Made by a program: the position numbers and the translations under genes. The notes under the pieces are model-generated. The model had not been told where the DNA came from. It did not search any database and saw only the letters and a list, made by a program, of their open reading frames with translations. From Polaromonas sp. OV174 (GTDB lineage Bacteria > Pseudomonadota > Gammaproteobacteria > Burkholderiales > Burkholderiaceae_C), in NCBI RefSeq assembly GCF_900112285.1, contig NZ_FOKZ01000002.1, positions 238,732 to 302,731 of the forward strand: DNA of 64,000 nt, written 5' to 3'. This document shows positions 1 to 8,730 of this stretch, one piece after another. Positions within the stretch are counted from its first letter, which is position 1, and each line of letters opens with the position of its first letter.

Positions 1-2630
1 TACCGCGCTTTTTTGCCTTCTTTCTGGCCTTCATGGGCGCGATGGCCGGCATTGTGCTTTCGGGCAACATCATCCAGCTGGCGTTTTTCTGGGAGCTGAC
101 CAGCCTCTTTTCCTTTTTGCTGATTGGCTACTGGCATCACCGCAAGGATGCGCGGCGTGGCGCCCGCATGGCGCTGACCGTGACCGGCACGGGCGGCCTG
201 TGCATGCTGGCCGGGATGCTGGTGCTGGGCCACATCGTCGGCAGTTACGAGCTGGATCAGGTGCTCGCTGCCGGTCAGCAAGTCCGCGAGCATCCGCTGT
301 ACCTGACGGCCCTGGTGCTGGTGCTGCTGGGTGCGCTCACCAAAAGCGCCCAGTTCCCCTTTCACTTCTGGCTGCCGCACGCCATGGCCGCACCGACTCC
401 GGTATCGGCCTACCTGCACTCGGCCACCATGGTCAAGGCCGGGGTGTTTTTGCTGGCCCGCCTGTGGCCGGTGCTGGGCGGCACCGAACCCTGGTTCTGG
501 CTGGTCGGTGGCGCCGGCCTGTGTACGCTGCTGATTGGCGGCTATGCGGCCATGTTCCAGAACGACCTGAAGGGACTGCTGGCCTACTCGACGATTTCGC
601 ACCTCGGCCTGATCACCCTGCTGCTGGGCCTGAACAGCCCGCTGGCTGCGGTGGCCGCGGTTTTCCACATCATGAATCACGCCACCTTCAAGGCCTCGCT
701 CTTCATGGCCGCCGGCATTCTGGATCACGAAAGCGGCACACGTGACATCCGGCGCCTGTCCGGCCTGCGCAAGATGATGCCGGTGACGGCCACATTGGCC
801 ATGGTGGCCAGCGCCGCCATGGCAGGCGTGCCCTTGCTGAATGGCTTTTTGTCCAAGGAAATGTTTTTCGCCGAGACCGTGTTCATCAACAGCACGCCCC
901 TGGTATCTATGCTGCTGCCGATTGCCGCCACGGTGGCCGGCATGTTCAGCGTGGCGTATTCGCTGCGCTTTATCGTGGATGTATTTTTCGGCCCACCGGC
1001 CACCGATCTGCCGCGCCAGCCTCACGAGCCCCCGCACTGGATGCGTGTGCCGGTGGAACTGCTGTCGCTGGCCTGCCTGGTGGTGGGCATGTTTCCAGCC
1101 TGGGCGGTAGGGCGCTACCTCAACGCCGCGGCGCTGCCGGTGGTCGGCGGCGAACTGCCCAGCTTCAGCCTGGCGGTCTGGCACGGCCTGAACACGGCCT
1201 TTGTCATGAGCCTGGTGGCCATGCTGGGTGGCATTGCGCTTTACCTGTTGCTGCGCCGCCAGCGCGCCTTCGGGTCGGTGGACGCGCCGCCCTTGATGCG
1301 CCGGATTGACGGCAAGCGCTTGTTTGAGGCGGCGCTGGCCATGCTGTCCCTGGCCGGGCGCAAGGGCCGGCGGCTGCTGGGCACTCGGCGTCTGCAATGG
1401 CAAATGCTCTGGCTGGTAGGCGCAGCCCTGCTCGCCGGCCTCTTGCCCCTGTGGGCCAAAGGCCTGCATCTGGGCAACCGCACGTCACTGCCGCTGTCGC
1501 CGGCGTTTGCGCTGCTCTGGCTGCTGGGCAGCCTGTGCGCACTGGCCGCAGCCTGGCAAGCCAAATACCACCGCATGGCGGCACTCACGCTGATGGGCGG
1601 CGCTGGGCTGTCTACCTGCATCAGCTTTCTCTGGTTTTCCGCCCCCGATCTGGCACTGACCCAACTGATCGTGGAAGTCGCCACCACGGTCCTCATCTTG
1701 CTGGGCCTGCGCTGGCTGCCCAAACGCAATGAGAGCCTGCGCTTGCCCAGCCGGGCCGAGCAACGCAGCACGCGCTGGCGCCGTATGCGCGACCTGGGGC
1801 TGGCGGTCGCGGCCGGCGTCGGCATGGCCTTGCTGGCCTTCACCATGATGAGCCGCCCGTTTCCCGAAAGCACCTCGACCTTCTTCCTGGAACACGCGCT
1901 CAGCGAAGGCGGCGGCAGCAACGTGGTCAATGTCATGTTGGTGGACTTCCGCGGCTTTGACACTTTTGGCGAAATCGTCGTGCTGGGCATCGTGGCGCTC
2001 ACGGTCTATGCGCTGCTGCGACGCTTCCGGCCGGCCCGTGAAACCCTGGACCTGCCGGCGCAGCAGCGCGCCGTTTCGCCCGACCTGGCCACCGACCTGC
2101 TCAACCCGCGTCATGCGGCAGACACCGCCATCGGTTACCTGATGGTGCCTGCCGTGCTGGTGCGGCTGCTGCTGCCCTTTGCCGCCATGGTGGCCTTCTA
2201 CTTCTTTCTGCGCGGCCACAACGAGCCGGGCGGCGGTTTTGTCGCCGGACTGGTGCTGTCGGTGGCCCTGCTGCTGCAGTACATCATCTCGGGCACGCAG
2301 TGGGTTGAAGCGCATCTGCCGCTGCATCCGCGCCGCTGGATTGCCATCGGGCTGCTGTTTGCCCTGGCCACCGGGCTGGGCGCTGTGGGCTGGGGCTTTC
2401 CATTCCTGACCAGCCACACCGCCCACCTCACGCTGCCGCTGATCGGCGAGCTACACATTGCCAGCGCGCTCTTCTTCGACATCGGCGTGTTCTCGCTGGT
2501 CGTGGGCTCCACCTTGCTGATCCTGACGGCCATCGCCCACCAGTCGGTACGCAGCCACAACTATCACGAGCATGTCATGAAGGAAGCACAAGAAGCCCAA
2601 GCGGCTGCCGCCTCACAGGAGAAAGTGTGA
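1..2630 (+). CDS. mrpA: Mrp/Pha cation:proton antiporter subunit A (A-B fusion), 5' truncated
   Basis: Large membrane subunit of the multisubunit Mrp (Pha/Mnh) Na+(K+)/H+ antiporter. The frame is open to the left edge (first ATG at 33), so the N-terminal portion, roughly 100 residues by family length, lies outside the window. The NuoL/MrpA core shows WELTSLFSFLLIG and the signature FPFHFWLPHAMAAPTPVSAY, including the conserved Lys/His of the proton path. The last ~170 residues form an MnhB domain (GHNEPGGGFVAGL), so subunits A and B are fused, as in Pha-type (group 2) systems. It overlaps mrpC at TGATG and heads a six-gene operon. It probably supports pH and Na+ homeostasis. Very confident in the family; the transported ion is not readable from sequence. 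Confidence 0.95.
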   Translation, partial: PRFFAFFLAFMGAMAGIVLSGNIIQLAFFWELTSLFSFLLIGYWHHRKDARRGARMALTVTGTGGLCMLAGMLVLGHIVGSYELDQVLAAGQQVREHPLYLTALVLVLLGALTKSAQFPFHFWLPHAMAAPTPVSAYLHSATMVKAGVFLLARLWPVLGGTEPWFWLVGGAGLCTLLIGGYAAMFQNDLKGLLAYSTISHLGLITLLLGLNSPLAAVAAVFHIMNHATFKASLFMAAGILDHESGTRDIRRLSGLRKMMPVTATLAMVASAAMAGVPLLNGFLSKEMFFAETVFINSTPLVSMLLPIAATVAGMFSVAYSLRFIVDVFFGPPATDLPRQPHEPPHWMRVPVELLSLACLVVGMFPAWAVGRYLNAAALPVVGGELPSFSLAVWHGLNTAFVMSLVAMLGGIALYLLLRRQRAFGSVDAPPLMRRIDGKRLFEAALAMLSLAGRKGRRLLGTRRLQWQMLWLVGAALLAGLLPLWAKGLHLGNRTSLPLSPAFALLWLLGSLCALAAAWQAKYHRMAALTLMGGAGLSTCISFLWFSAPDLALTQLIVEVATTVLILLGLRWLPKRNESLRLPSRAEQRSTRWRRMRDLGLAVAAGVGMALLAFTMMSRPFPESTSTFFLEHALSEGGGSNVVNVMLVDFRGFDTFGEIVVLGIVALTVYALLRRFRPARETLDLPAQQRAVSPDLATDLLNPRHAADTAIGYLMVPAVLVRLLLPFAAMVAFYFFLRGHNEPGGGFVAGLVLSVALLLQYIISGTQWVEAHLPLHPRRWIAIGLLFALATGLGAVGWGFPFLTSHTAHLTLPLIGELHIASALFFDIGVFSLVVGSTLLILTAIAHQSVRSHNYHEHVMKEAQEAQAAAASQEKV

Positions 2631-3004
2631 TGGAAATCGTTCTGGCCATCGCCATAGGCGTATTGACGGGCTCCGGCGTCTGGCTGCTGCTGCGACCACG
2701 CACCTTCCAGGTCATCATGGGCCTGGCACTGCTGTCCTACGCCGTCAACCTGTTCATCTTCAGCATGGGTCGCCTCGGGCTGGCCCTGGGCAAGGTGCCC
2801 GTGCTGCTGCCCGGCGTAGCTCAGGATCTGGCGCACTACGCCGACCCCATGCCGCAGGCCCTGACCCTGACGGCCATCGTCATCGGCTTTGCCATGACAG
2901 CGCTATTCCTGGTGGTGTTGCTGGCTTTGCGCGGCATGTCGGGCACCGACCATGTGGACGGCAGCCATGCCAGCAAAGACGCGCAAGAACAGGACCAGCC
3001 ATGA
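2630..3004 (+). CDS. mrpC: Mrp antiporter subunit C
   Basis: Small NuoK-like membrane subunit of 124 residues with three predicted transmembrane helices. It has the typical MrpC start (EIVLAIAIGVLTGSGVWLLL) and the motif QALTLTAIVIGFAMTA. I chose the ATG at 2630 because it overlaps the mrpA stop (TGATG) and follows a GGAG-type ribosome site at about 2618. A GTG one codon upstream is possible but unnecessary. The C-terminal ~20 residues are hydrophilic. The gene overlaps mrpD by four bases (ATGA), consistent with translational coupling. It works only as part of the Mrp complex in the inner membrane. Confidence 0.95.
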   Translation: MEIVLAIAIGVLTGSGVWLLLRPRTFQVIMGLALLSYAVNLFIFSMGRLGLALGKVPVLLPGVAQDLAHYADPMPQALTLTAIVIGFAMTALFLVVLLALRGMSGTDHVDGSHASKDAQEQDQP

Positions 3005-4713
3005 ACGCCATCACCGCCGCGCTCATGCCGCACCTGATGCTGGCGCCCATCGCGCTGCCCATGCTCACCGCCGCCCTCATGCTGCTGCTGCGCGAAGAGC
3101 ACCAGCGCCTCAAGATAGCGCTCAACCTGGTCTCCACCCTGCTGGGGCTGGCCGTGTCCATCGCCCTGCTGGTCTGGGCTAACCGGCAGGGCGCCAGCGC
3201 TACCATGGACGTTTACCTGCTGGGCAACTGGCCGGCACCCTATGGCATCGTGCTGGCGCTGGATCGCCTGTCGGCGCTGATGCTGGTACTGACCAGCACC
3301 GTCGGGCTGGCTTCGGTGCTGTTTGCCAGCGCCCGCTGGCACCGCGCCGGCGTGCACTTTCATCCGCTGTTCCAGCTCCAGTTGATGGGCCTGTGCGGCG
3401 CTTTCCTCACGGCCGACCTGTTCAACCTGTTCGTGTTTTTCGAAATAATGCTGGCCGCCTCCTACGGGCTGCTGCTGCATGGCTCGGGACGCGCGCGGGT
3501 GCAGGCCGGCCTGCACTTCATCGCCATCAACCTGGCCGCATCCTCACTGTTCCTGGTCGGCGCATCCATGCTTTACGGCATCACCGGCACACTGAACATG
3601 GCCGACCTGGCGCAAAGCATTCCCCAGGTTCTGGAGGCCGACCGCGGCCTGCTGCATACGGCGGCGGCCATTTTGGCGATCGCCTTTCTCATCAAGGCCG
3701 CCGTCTGGCCGCTCAACTTCTGGCTGGTGCCGGCCTACAGCGCGGCCACCGCCCCGGTGGGCGCGCTATTTGCCATCATGACCAAAGTCGGGATTTACGC
3801 CATCTTGCGTCTATGGACCCTGCTCTTTGGCGCCGATGCCGGTGACTCGGCGCACTTTGGCGGGGCCTGGCTGATAGGCGCCGGCATGGTGACCATGACC
3901 TTTGGCGCCATCGGCATGCTGGGTTCGCAGCGGCTGGGCTACCTGGCGGGCTTTGGCGCCATTTTGTCTTCGGGCACCTTGCTGACCGTCGCCGGCTTTG
4001 GGCAAAACCAGCTCACCGCCGGCCTGCTGTATTACCTGCCCAGCTCCACGCTGGCCGTCAGCGCGCTGTTTTTGCTCACCGACCTGATGGAGCGCTGGCG
4101 CAATGACGGCGCCAGCCTGGCGCCCTACGAGAAAAATGACGACGCCCCCTTCCTGAACGCGCAACTGGTGCCCACCGACGGCCTGAACCTGGACGACGAG
4201 CAGGAGGCCCTCACCGGCCGCGTGATTCCCGCCGCCGTCGCCCTGTTGGGTCTGGCCTTCATGGCCTGCACCTTGGTGATCACCGGCCTGCCGCCGCTCT
4301 CGGGCTTTGTCGGGAAATTCGCCATGCTCAGCGCCTTGCTCAATCCACAGGGGCTGGGCGCCAGCGCCGGGCACCAACCGTCTATCACGGACTGGCTGCT
4401 GGTCGCCCTGCTGATCGGCTCTGGCCTGTTGGCCCTGATCGCGCTGACACGGGCTGGCATCTTTCACTTCTGGGCCACTTACGACCGCGCCGCGCCGCAA
4501 TTGCGGGTGATGGAAGGCCTGCCCATCGCCGGCCTGCTGCTGGCCTGCGTGGCCCTGACCGTGCAAGCCGGCCCCGTGATGCGCTATGCGCAAGCCACCG
4601 CAGATGCGCTGCACGCCCCCGCCAGCTACGTGCAGGCGGTGATGTCGGCCCAGCCGGTGCAGCGCCCCGCTGCCCCGGTGGCCGCCAAGGATGCTCTCAA
4701 GGTGACGCCATGA
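3001..4713 (+). CDS. mrpD: Mrp antiporter subunit D
   Basis: NuoN/MrpD-like proton-translocating membrane subunit of 570 residues, with about 14 predicted helices. Visible family motifs include DLFNLFVFFEIMLAASYGLL, with its key Glu, and IKAAVWPLNFWLVPAYSAA, with its key Lys. A hydrophilic acidic stretch (KNDDAPF ... LDDEQEAL) before the last helices makes it somewhat longer than the ~500 residues usual for the family. It overlaps mrpC upstream and mrpE downstream by four bases each. It is expected to pair with subunit A in forming the ion and proton paths. Confidence 0.95.
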   Translation: MNAITAALMPHLMLAPIALPMLTAALMLLLREEHQRLKIALNLVSTLLGLAVSIALLVWANRQGASATMDVYLLGNWPAPYGIVLALDRLSALMLVLTSTVGLASVLFASARWHRAGVHFHPLFQLQLMGLCGAFLTADLFNLFVFFEIMLAASYGLLLHGSGRARVQAGLHFIAINLAASSLFLVGASMLYGITGTLNMADLAQSIPQVLEADRGLLHTAAAILAIAFLIKAAVWPLNFWLVPAYSAATAPVGALFAIMTKVGIYAILRLWTLLFGADAGDSAHFGGAWLIGAGMVTMTFGAIGMLGSQRLGYLAGFGAILSSGTLLTVAGFGQNQLTAGLLYYLPSSTLAVSALFLLTDLMERWRNDGASLAPYEKNDDAPFLNAQLVPTDGLNLDDEQEALTGRVIPAAVALLGLAFMACTLVITGLPPLSGFVGKFAMLSALLNPQGLGASAGHQPSITDWLLVALLIGSGLLALIALTRAGIFHFWATYDRAAPQLRVMEGLPIAGLLLACVALTVQAGPVMRYAQATADALHAPASYVQAVMSAQPVQRPAAPVAAKDALKVTP

Positions 4714-5198
4714 AGCGCCTGCTGCCCGCCCCGCTCTTGTCGCTGGCGCTGTTTGTGCTGTGGTTGTTGCTCAACCATAGCCTGGGGCTGGCCCACGTGC
4801 TGCTGGCCTTGCTGCTGGCCCTGGTCATTCCGCTGCTCACCCGTGGACTGCGCCCACTGCCGGTGCGCATACGCCGGCCCGGCGCGGTGCTGCGCCTGAT
4901 GCTCACGGTGGCCGCCGACACGCTGAAATCAAACACGGCCGTGGTGCGTTTTCTGCTCATGCCCGGCAAACGCCGCCATGCGGCCGGTTTTGTGCATGTG
5001 CCACTCGATCTACGCGATCCCAATGCCCTGGCGGTGCTGGCCATGATTGTCTGCAGCACCCCGGGCACGGCCTGGGCCGAATTGTCACTGGACCGCGACA
5101 TGCTGCTGCTGCACGTGCTGGAAGTCGATGACGCCGCAGCCATTGCCGCGCATATCAAGTCCCGTTATGAGCGCCCACTGATGGAGATTTTTGAATGA
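4710..5198 (+). CDS. mrpE: Mrp antiporter subunit E
   Basis: MrpE/MnhE-family protein of 162 residues. Two N-terminal hydrophobic segments (SLALFVLWLLLNHSLGLAHV) are followed by a cytosolic domain with the family core TPGTAWAELSLDRDMLLLHVL. It is required for assembly of Mrp complexes in studied species. Overlaps of four bases with mrpD and with mrpF (ATGA) place it in the same translationally coupled operon. Length and motifs are normal for the family. Confidence 0.93.
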   Translation: MKRLLPAPLLSLALFVLWLLLNHSLGLAHVLLALLLALVIPLLTRGLRPLPVRIRRPGAVLRLMLTVAADTLKSNTAVVRFLLMPGKRRHAAGFVHVPLDLRDPNALAVLAMIVCSTPGTAWAELSLDRDMLLLHVLEVDDAAAIAAHIKSRYERPLMEIFE

Positions 5199-5473
5199 CC
5201 CCACTGCTTTCCTGGGCCCTGCCCGTGGCCTTGTTCATGCTGGTGCTGGCCATGGTTTGCACGCTGCTGCGCCTGCTCAAGGGGCCGGCGGCGCAGGACA
5301 GGGTGCTGGCGCTGGACTGCATGTACATCAACGGCATGCTGGCCATGCTGGTGCTGGGCCTGATCAACGCCAACAGCAATTACTTCGAAGCCGCGCTGCT
5401 GATTGCCCTGTTCGGTTTTGTCGGCTCCACGGCCATGGCCAAGTTCCTGCTGCGCGGGGAGGTGATCGAATGA
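5195..5473 (+). CDS. mrpF: Mrp antiporter subunit F
   Basis: Small MrpF/MnhF subunit of 92 residues with three predicted helices. Family features are the motif GPAAQDRVLALDCMY, with its conserved Asp, and the following NYFEAALLIALFGFVGS segment. It overlaps mrpE upstream and mrpG downstream by four bases each. The product is a membrane component of the antiporter and has no known independent role. Confidence 0.93.
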   Translation: MTPLLSWALPVALFMLVLAMVCTLLRLLKGPAAQDRVLALDCMYINGMLAMLVLGLINANSNYFEAALLIALFGFVGSTAMAKFLLRGEVIE

Positions 5474-5841
5474 ACCCGCCAAACCTGGCGCTGTGGGCCG
5501 AGATCACCATAGCCGTGCTGGTGCTGGCCGGTGCCGCGCTGGCCTTGCTGGGCTCCATCGGCCTGCTGCGCCTGCCGACATTTTTTGAACGCGTCCACGC
5601 ACCCGCCATCATCGCCACCAGCGCCTGTTGGTGCATCGTCTATGGCAGCGTGCTGTTCTTCTCGCTGCAAGCCGGGGAGCTGGCCTTGCACCCGATTCTG
5701 ATTGCCCTGTTGATTGCCATCACCACGCCCATCACCACGATTTTCCTGATGCGCGCCAGCCTGTTTCGCGCGCGCAAGATGGGTAAGGATGTACCGCCCA
5801 ACATCAGCCGCCCCTTGCCAGCAGACCCCCGCAATCCCTGA
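5470..5841 (+). CDS. mrpG: Mrp antiporter subunit G
   Basis: MrpG/MnhG subunit of 123 residues. The family signature LGSIGLLRLPTFFERVHAPA is intact and is followed by two more hydrophobic segments and a basic, proline-rich tail. I chose the ATG at 5470, which overlaps the mrpF stop by four bases, although the same frame is open further upstream inside mrpF. It is the last gene of the Mrp operon, and a hairpin terminator follows directly. Confidence 0.93.
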   Translation: MNPPNLALWAEITIAVLVLAGAALALLGSIGLLRLPTFFERVHAPAIIATSACWCIVYGSVLFFSLQAGELALHPILIALLIAITTPITTIFLMRASLFRARKMGKDVPPNISRPLPADPRNP

Positions 5842-5866
5842 AAAACAGTGGTACGCCACCTGTTTT
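5842..5866 (+). terminator. Hairpin terminator of the Mrp operon
   Basis: AAAACAG (5842-5848) pairs with CTGTTTT (5860-5866). TGG/CCA continues the stem, with one bulged C and a TACG loop. The descending arm ends in four T, which fits a rho-independent terminator. It lies one base after the mrpG stop codon. Confidence 0.65.
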
Positions 5867-5873
5867 ACATGTC

Positions 5874-5930
5874 TTTTAGGCCTCTAGCCCTTTGATGACA
5901 TGCGCCACCAGCTATTAATTCAATAGCATC
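5874..5930 (+). repeat. Dispersed intergenic repeat, copy 1
   Basis: Member of a repeat family seen repeatedly in this window: TAGGCCTCTAGCCCTTT, then a GCGC block, then the self-complementary core AGCTATTAATTCAATAGC. Its right end touches the stop codon (TCA on this strand) of the convergent DinB-like gene. Related copies: 6484-6534, 15266-15320, 20461-20513, 32713-32772, 46313-46373. Confidence 0.75.
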
Positions 5931-6474
5931 AAGGCAACGCAATCAGATCGGTCAGGCCGACCTCCACCCCCGCTTGCGTGAGCAAGGTGGTGAGCTGGCC
6001 ACGGTGATGCGTCTGATGATTGAAAAAATGCGTGATGGCCCGCCAGGCCGGGTGCTCGCGCTGCACCCCCATTCTGTTGCTGTAGCGCATGCTGAACTGG
6101 GTAAACGCTTCTGGCATCTCGCCGACCCAGGCTTCAATCACGCCATCCAACTGCTCGCGCCTGGCCCGCAGCGTCTGCCAGTCCTCATACAAAACCGTAT
6201 CAAGCTGGCTGCCGGGCGGCAGCGCTAGCTGCGCCGGGTCCAGGCTGGGCAAGGCGAGTCCGTTGTCAAGGCCGCACTGGGCAAAGCGCCCCAGCCAGAT
6301 CAGGTCGGCCAGCAGCACATGGTTCAAGGTTCGGTGCATGGAGCCGAAGAAAGCGCCGCGTTCCTGCTTGCGCTCGGCATCGCTCAAGGTCTCGCAGGCC
6401 GCGTACAGGCGCTGATTGATCCAGCGGTTGTAGCGGGCCAGAAGGCGGTAGTTTTCGCGCAGCACATCGAGCAT
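5929..6474 (-). CDS. DinB-family protein
   Basis: Protein of 181 residues with the DinB/YfiT four-helix fold, a metal-binding scaffold shared with several thiol-dependent enzymes. Visible features are [14 protein letters not shown] at the N-terminus, the central [18 protein letters not shown] and the C-terminal [14 protein letters not shown], which together supply the usual histidine ligands. I chose the ATG at 6474, which follows CAGGAG at good spacing. The frame continues upstream only through a repeat copy. The substrate is unknown; family members range from DNA-damage-induced proteins to mycothiol or bacillithiol S-transferases. Confidence 0.85.
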   Translation of the reverse strand: MLDVLRENYRLLARYNRWINQRLYAACETLSDAERKQERGAFFGSMHRTLNHVLLADLIWLGRFAQCGLDNGLALPSLDPAQLALPPGSQLDTVLYEDWQTLRARREQLDGVIEAWVGEMPEAFTQFSMRYSNRMGVQREHPAWRAITHFFNHQTHHRGQLTTLLTQAGVEVGLTDLIALP

Positions 6475-6483
6475 GATGACTCC

Positions 6484-6534
6484 TGAATTAATAGCTTCTT
6501 GCGCCCGCCCTGATTGGGCTAGCGCCATTTTTCA
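6484..6534 (-). repeat. Dispersed intergenic repeat, copy 2
   Basis: Minus-oriented copy. Read on the minus strand it ends GGGCGCAAGAAGCTATTAAT, close to copy 3, and then abuts the ribosome site of the DinB-like gene. Its AGCTATTAATTCA core is identical to that of copy 1 on the other side of the same gene. Confidence 0.75.
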
Positions 6535-6625
6535 CTCAAAAACAAGGCCAAAGACAGTGCCGCCGCGCTCACCGCTACGGTTAAAGTCAAGCCTGCATTG
6601 TCCCGCCAACAAACCCTATCCCGCC

Positions 6626-7012
6626 ATGATGTCTGTGATTGCAATCTGTCTGGGCGCCTCACTGGGCGCGCTGTCCCGCTGGGGCTTGGCTTTGTGGCTG
6701 TCGCCCGGCGGCGTGATTCCCTGGGGAACGCTGGCCGCCAACCTGATAGGCGGCTATCTGGTCGGCGCCTGCATCGCCGCCTTCCAGTCCATGCCTCAGC
6801 TCGATCCGGTCTGGCGCTTGCTGCTGGTCACGGGGTTTCTGGGTGGCCTCACCACGTTCTCCACTTTTTCGGCCGAAGTCGTGATCTTCCTGCTGGAAGA
6901 ACGCTACGGCCTGGCCATCAGCACGGCCCTTGTGCATGTGCTGGGCGCCTTGCTGATGACCGTGGCCGGCCTCAAGACAGCGGCGTTTTTAATCGCTGCC
7001 CGCGCGGGCTAA
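6626..7012 (+). CDS. crcB: Fluoride ion channel CrcB/Fluc
   Basis: Small four-helix membrane protein of 128 residues that exports fluoride as a dual-topology dimer. Family motifs are [12 protein letters not shown] near the start, [14 protein letters not shown] (Asn of the fluoride path) and [13 protein letters not shown] (Thr/Phe pore residues). I chose the ATG pair at 6626/6629, which gives normal family length. The frame is open to 6473 but that stretch passes through a repeat. I see no fluoride-riboswitch fold in the ~90 bases upstream. It converges on the next gene with a five-base gap. Confidence 0.93.
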   Translation: MMSVIAICLGASLGALSRWGLALWLSPGGVIPWGTLAANLIGGYLVGACIAAFQSMPQLDPVWRLLLVTGFLGGLTTFSTFSAEVVIFLLEERYGLAISTALVHVLGALLMTVAGLKTAAFLIAARAG

Positions 7013-7017
7013 AGTTA

Positions 7018-7929
7018 TCAAACCGTCGCTGGCCTGCTGCTGCGTCCAAAACGCAGCTCGCTGACCAGCACCGCCAACACAATCATGGCGCCCCCCGTCA
7101 GGCCCCACAGACCCAGCCGCTCACCCGCCATGGCGCCCACCAGCGCAGCCCATACCGGCTCCATGGCGTAGATCAGGGTGGCGCGTGTCGCCGAGACGAA
7201 GCGCTGGGCCCAGTTCATGCCGAACTGGATCAGAGCCGACGCCAAGGCCAGGGCGCCCACGCAGGCGAACAAGCCCGGTGTGAAACTCGGCACGGGCTCC
7301 TGGATGCCGGCCGCAGCAAGCAAGGCCAGCACACCGGCCACCAGCAGCGGTACAAAGGCAAGGCGGCGCGGATCACAACGCGGGCTGAAGTGCGCAATCA
7401 ATAAGATCTCGGCGGCAATCGCGATGGTCCCCAGCATCGTCAGGATTTCCCCTTTGCCCAGGGTCAAGCTCATGCTGCCTGGGCTGGCCAGCAGGGTCAG
7501 GCCGACAAAGGCCAGCGCAATCCCGATCGCCGCGCCCGCCGTGGGCCATTTTCGGAACCACAACAGTTGCAGCACCGGCACCAAGGGCACATACAGAGCC
7601 GCCAGAAAGGCCGATTTGCTGCTGGAAATGCTCTGCAGCCCAAGCGTCTGCAAGGTGTAGGCAAAAAACAGGTTGATGCCCATCAAGCTGCCGGCGATGT
7701 ACTCGATGCGCGTGATGCCCCTCAGTTTTCCCCGCAGCACGGCGGCGAGCAAAAGGGCCGCAATGAGGAATCGAGCCCCCACCAGGGTATAGGCCCCGCT
7801 CCATTGCAAGGCCGTCTGGACGACCAGGAATGTGCCACCCCAGACAAAGGTGATCAGCACCAGGATGGACTGCGCAAACAAGGTCGAAGAGGCGCTGCGG
7901 GCTGCTGATGACAAGAGAAAGTCTTTCAA
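7018..7929 (-). CDS. EamA-family (DMT) transporter
   Basis: Inner-membrane protein of about 300 residues with ten predicted helices arranged as two EamA repeats. The first begins LVLITFVWGGTFLVVQTALQ; the second contains TRATLIYAMEPVWAALVGAM, the typical Glu-Pro motif of helix 9. It belongs to the drug/metabolite exporter superfamily; the substrate is not predictable. No ATG precedes the conserved first helix, so the start is probably the TTG at 7929 or a later TTG. This is the weakest part of the call. Confidence 0.85.
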   Translation of the reverse strand: MKDFLLSSAARSASSTLFAQSILVLITFVWGGTFLVVQTALQWSGAYTLVGARFLIAALLLAAVLRGKLRGITRIEYIAGSLMGINLFFAYTLQTLGLQSISSSKSAFLAALYVPLVPVLQLLWFRKWPTAGAAIGIALAFVGLTLLASPGSMSLTLGKGEILTMLGTIAIAAEILLIAHFSPRCDPRRLAFVPLLVAGVLALLAAAGIQEPVPSFTPGLFACVGALALASALIQFGMNWAQRFVSATRATLIYAMEPVWAALVGAMAGERLGLWGLTGGAMIVLAVLVSELRFGRSSRPATV

Positions 7930-8021
7930 GACAAAACCGGCTATCTTGCCTCAAGATGGCCGCTCTAGACGCTTGAGCCCAGACGACAAAAAACCAAGGC
8001 CAATTTTCCTCACCCAGCAAC

Positions 8022-8552
8022 TCAAGCCGGACCCAGCCCTATGGGCGCTGGCGCGCTCATCAAGATGCGGGTAAAGAGTCGGGCATAGGCGGGATCAGGC
8101 GGGTACTTGCCGGTCAGCGGGTCGCAGTTTTTCTCGAACGCGGCGTCCAGCTCTTTCCAGTCGCCATCGTTCAGCAGCTTTTCGGCGGCGGGCAGGATCA
8201 CGCTTTCTTCCAGCTTCATGTGCGCCAGGTAAAAGTCAACATAGCGCGTGCACTGCTCCAAAAACGCGGGTTTGCGCGACTCGCCCAAGAGCTCCCATGC
8301 CAACAGCAGATGCTGCAGTTCGCGCGCCGTCTTTTCGCCGCTCATGTGATCGCGTTCGAGTTGCGCCACGGTGTCCATCACCGACGGGTCGGCACGCACC
8401 ACGCGCGGAAACAGCAGGTCTGACTCCTTGGGGTGATGCAGTTGCTCGGGGAACTCATCGATGTAGAACAGCATGGCCCGCAACACCTCGAAGAACTGCT
8501 GCGGGCTGTCCCTGGGGCCGCGCTCGGCCATCATGCGCATGGAGCGCAGCAT
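8022..8552 (-). CDS. Hemerythrin HHE-domain protein, start uncertain
   Basis: Iron-binding helical-bundle protein with hemerythrin-type ligands: LHHPKESDLLFPRV, the helix with HMSGEKTARELQH, and FYLAHMKLEESVILPAAEKL. Such proteins sense or buffer O2, NO or iron. The ATG at 8552 gives 176 residues, but the family's first ligand helix (QIIRDEHSSLAAM) is encoded in frame upstream of it. Coding therefore probably begins at an ATC at 8606 (GGAG six bases upstream) or a CTG at 8618. No ATG, GTG or TTG exists between 8552 and the upstream in-frame stop. Confidence 0.85.
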   Translation of the reverse strand: MLRSMRMMAERGPRDSPQQFFEVLRAMLFYIDEFPEQLHHPKESDLLFPRVVRADPSVMDTVAQLERDHMSGEKTARELQHLLLAWELLGESRKPAFLEQCTRYVDFYLAHMKLEESVILPAAEKLLNDGDWKELDAAFEKNCDPLTGKYPPDPAYARLFTRILMSAPAPIGLGPA

Positions 8553-8730
8553 GGCGGCGAGTGAGGAATGCTCGTCGCGGATGATTTGCAGGCTGTCGTG
8601 TTTGATGGCGGGCTCCAGGAGACTATTGGCAATAACGCCAAGAATGCCTGATTCGGCCCGCCCAGACCCTGACGAAGATCAAGCCTCCTGCAGCTTTTCT
8701 CAAGGCTGCGGCAACGCCACCTGGCCAGGC

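Noticed and set aside
1485..2426. Minus-strand frame of 313 codons inside mrpA
   Set aside because: Antisense to a clear membrane antiporter gene; Gln/His-rich translation typical of a shadow frame in high-GC DNA.
6535..6625. Possible fluoride riboswitch before crcB
   Set aside because: I could not find the conserved riboswitch core or a matching pseudoknot in this short leader; part of it is repeat sequence.
7373..8020. Alternative 215-codon minus-strand frame overlapping the EamA gene start
   Set aside because: It overlaps the EamA frame out of phase and has no domain; considered as a frameshift partner but the EamA frame is intact throughout.
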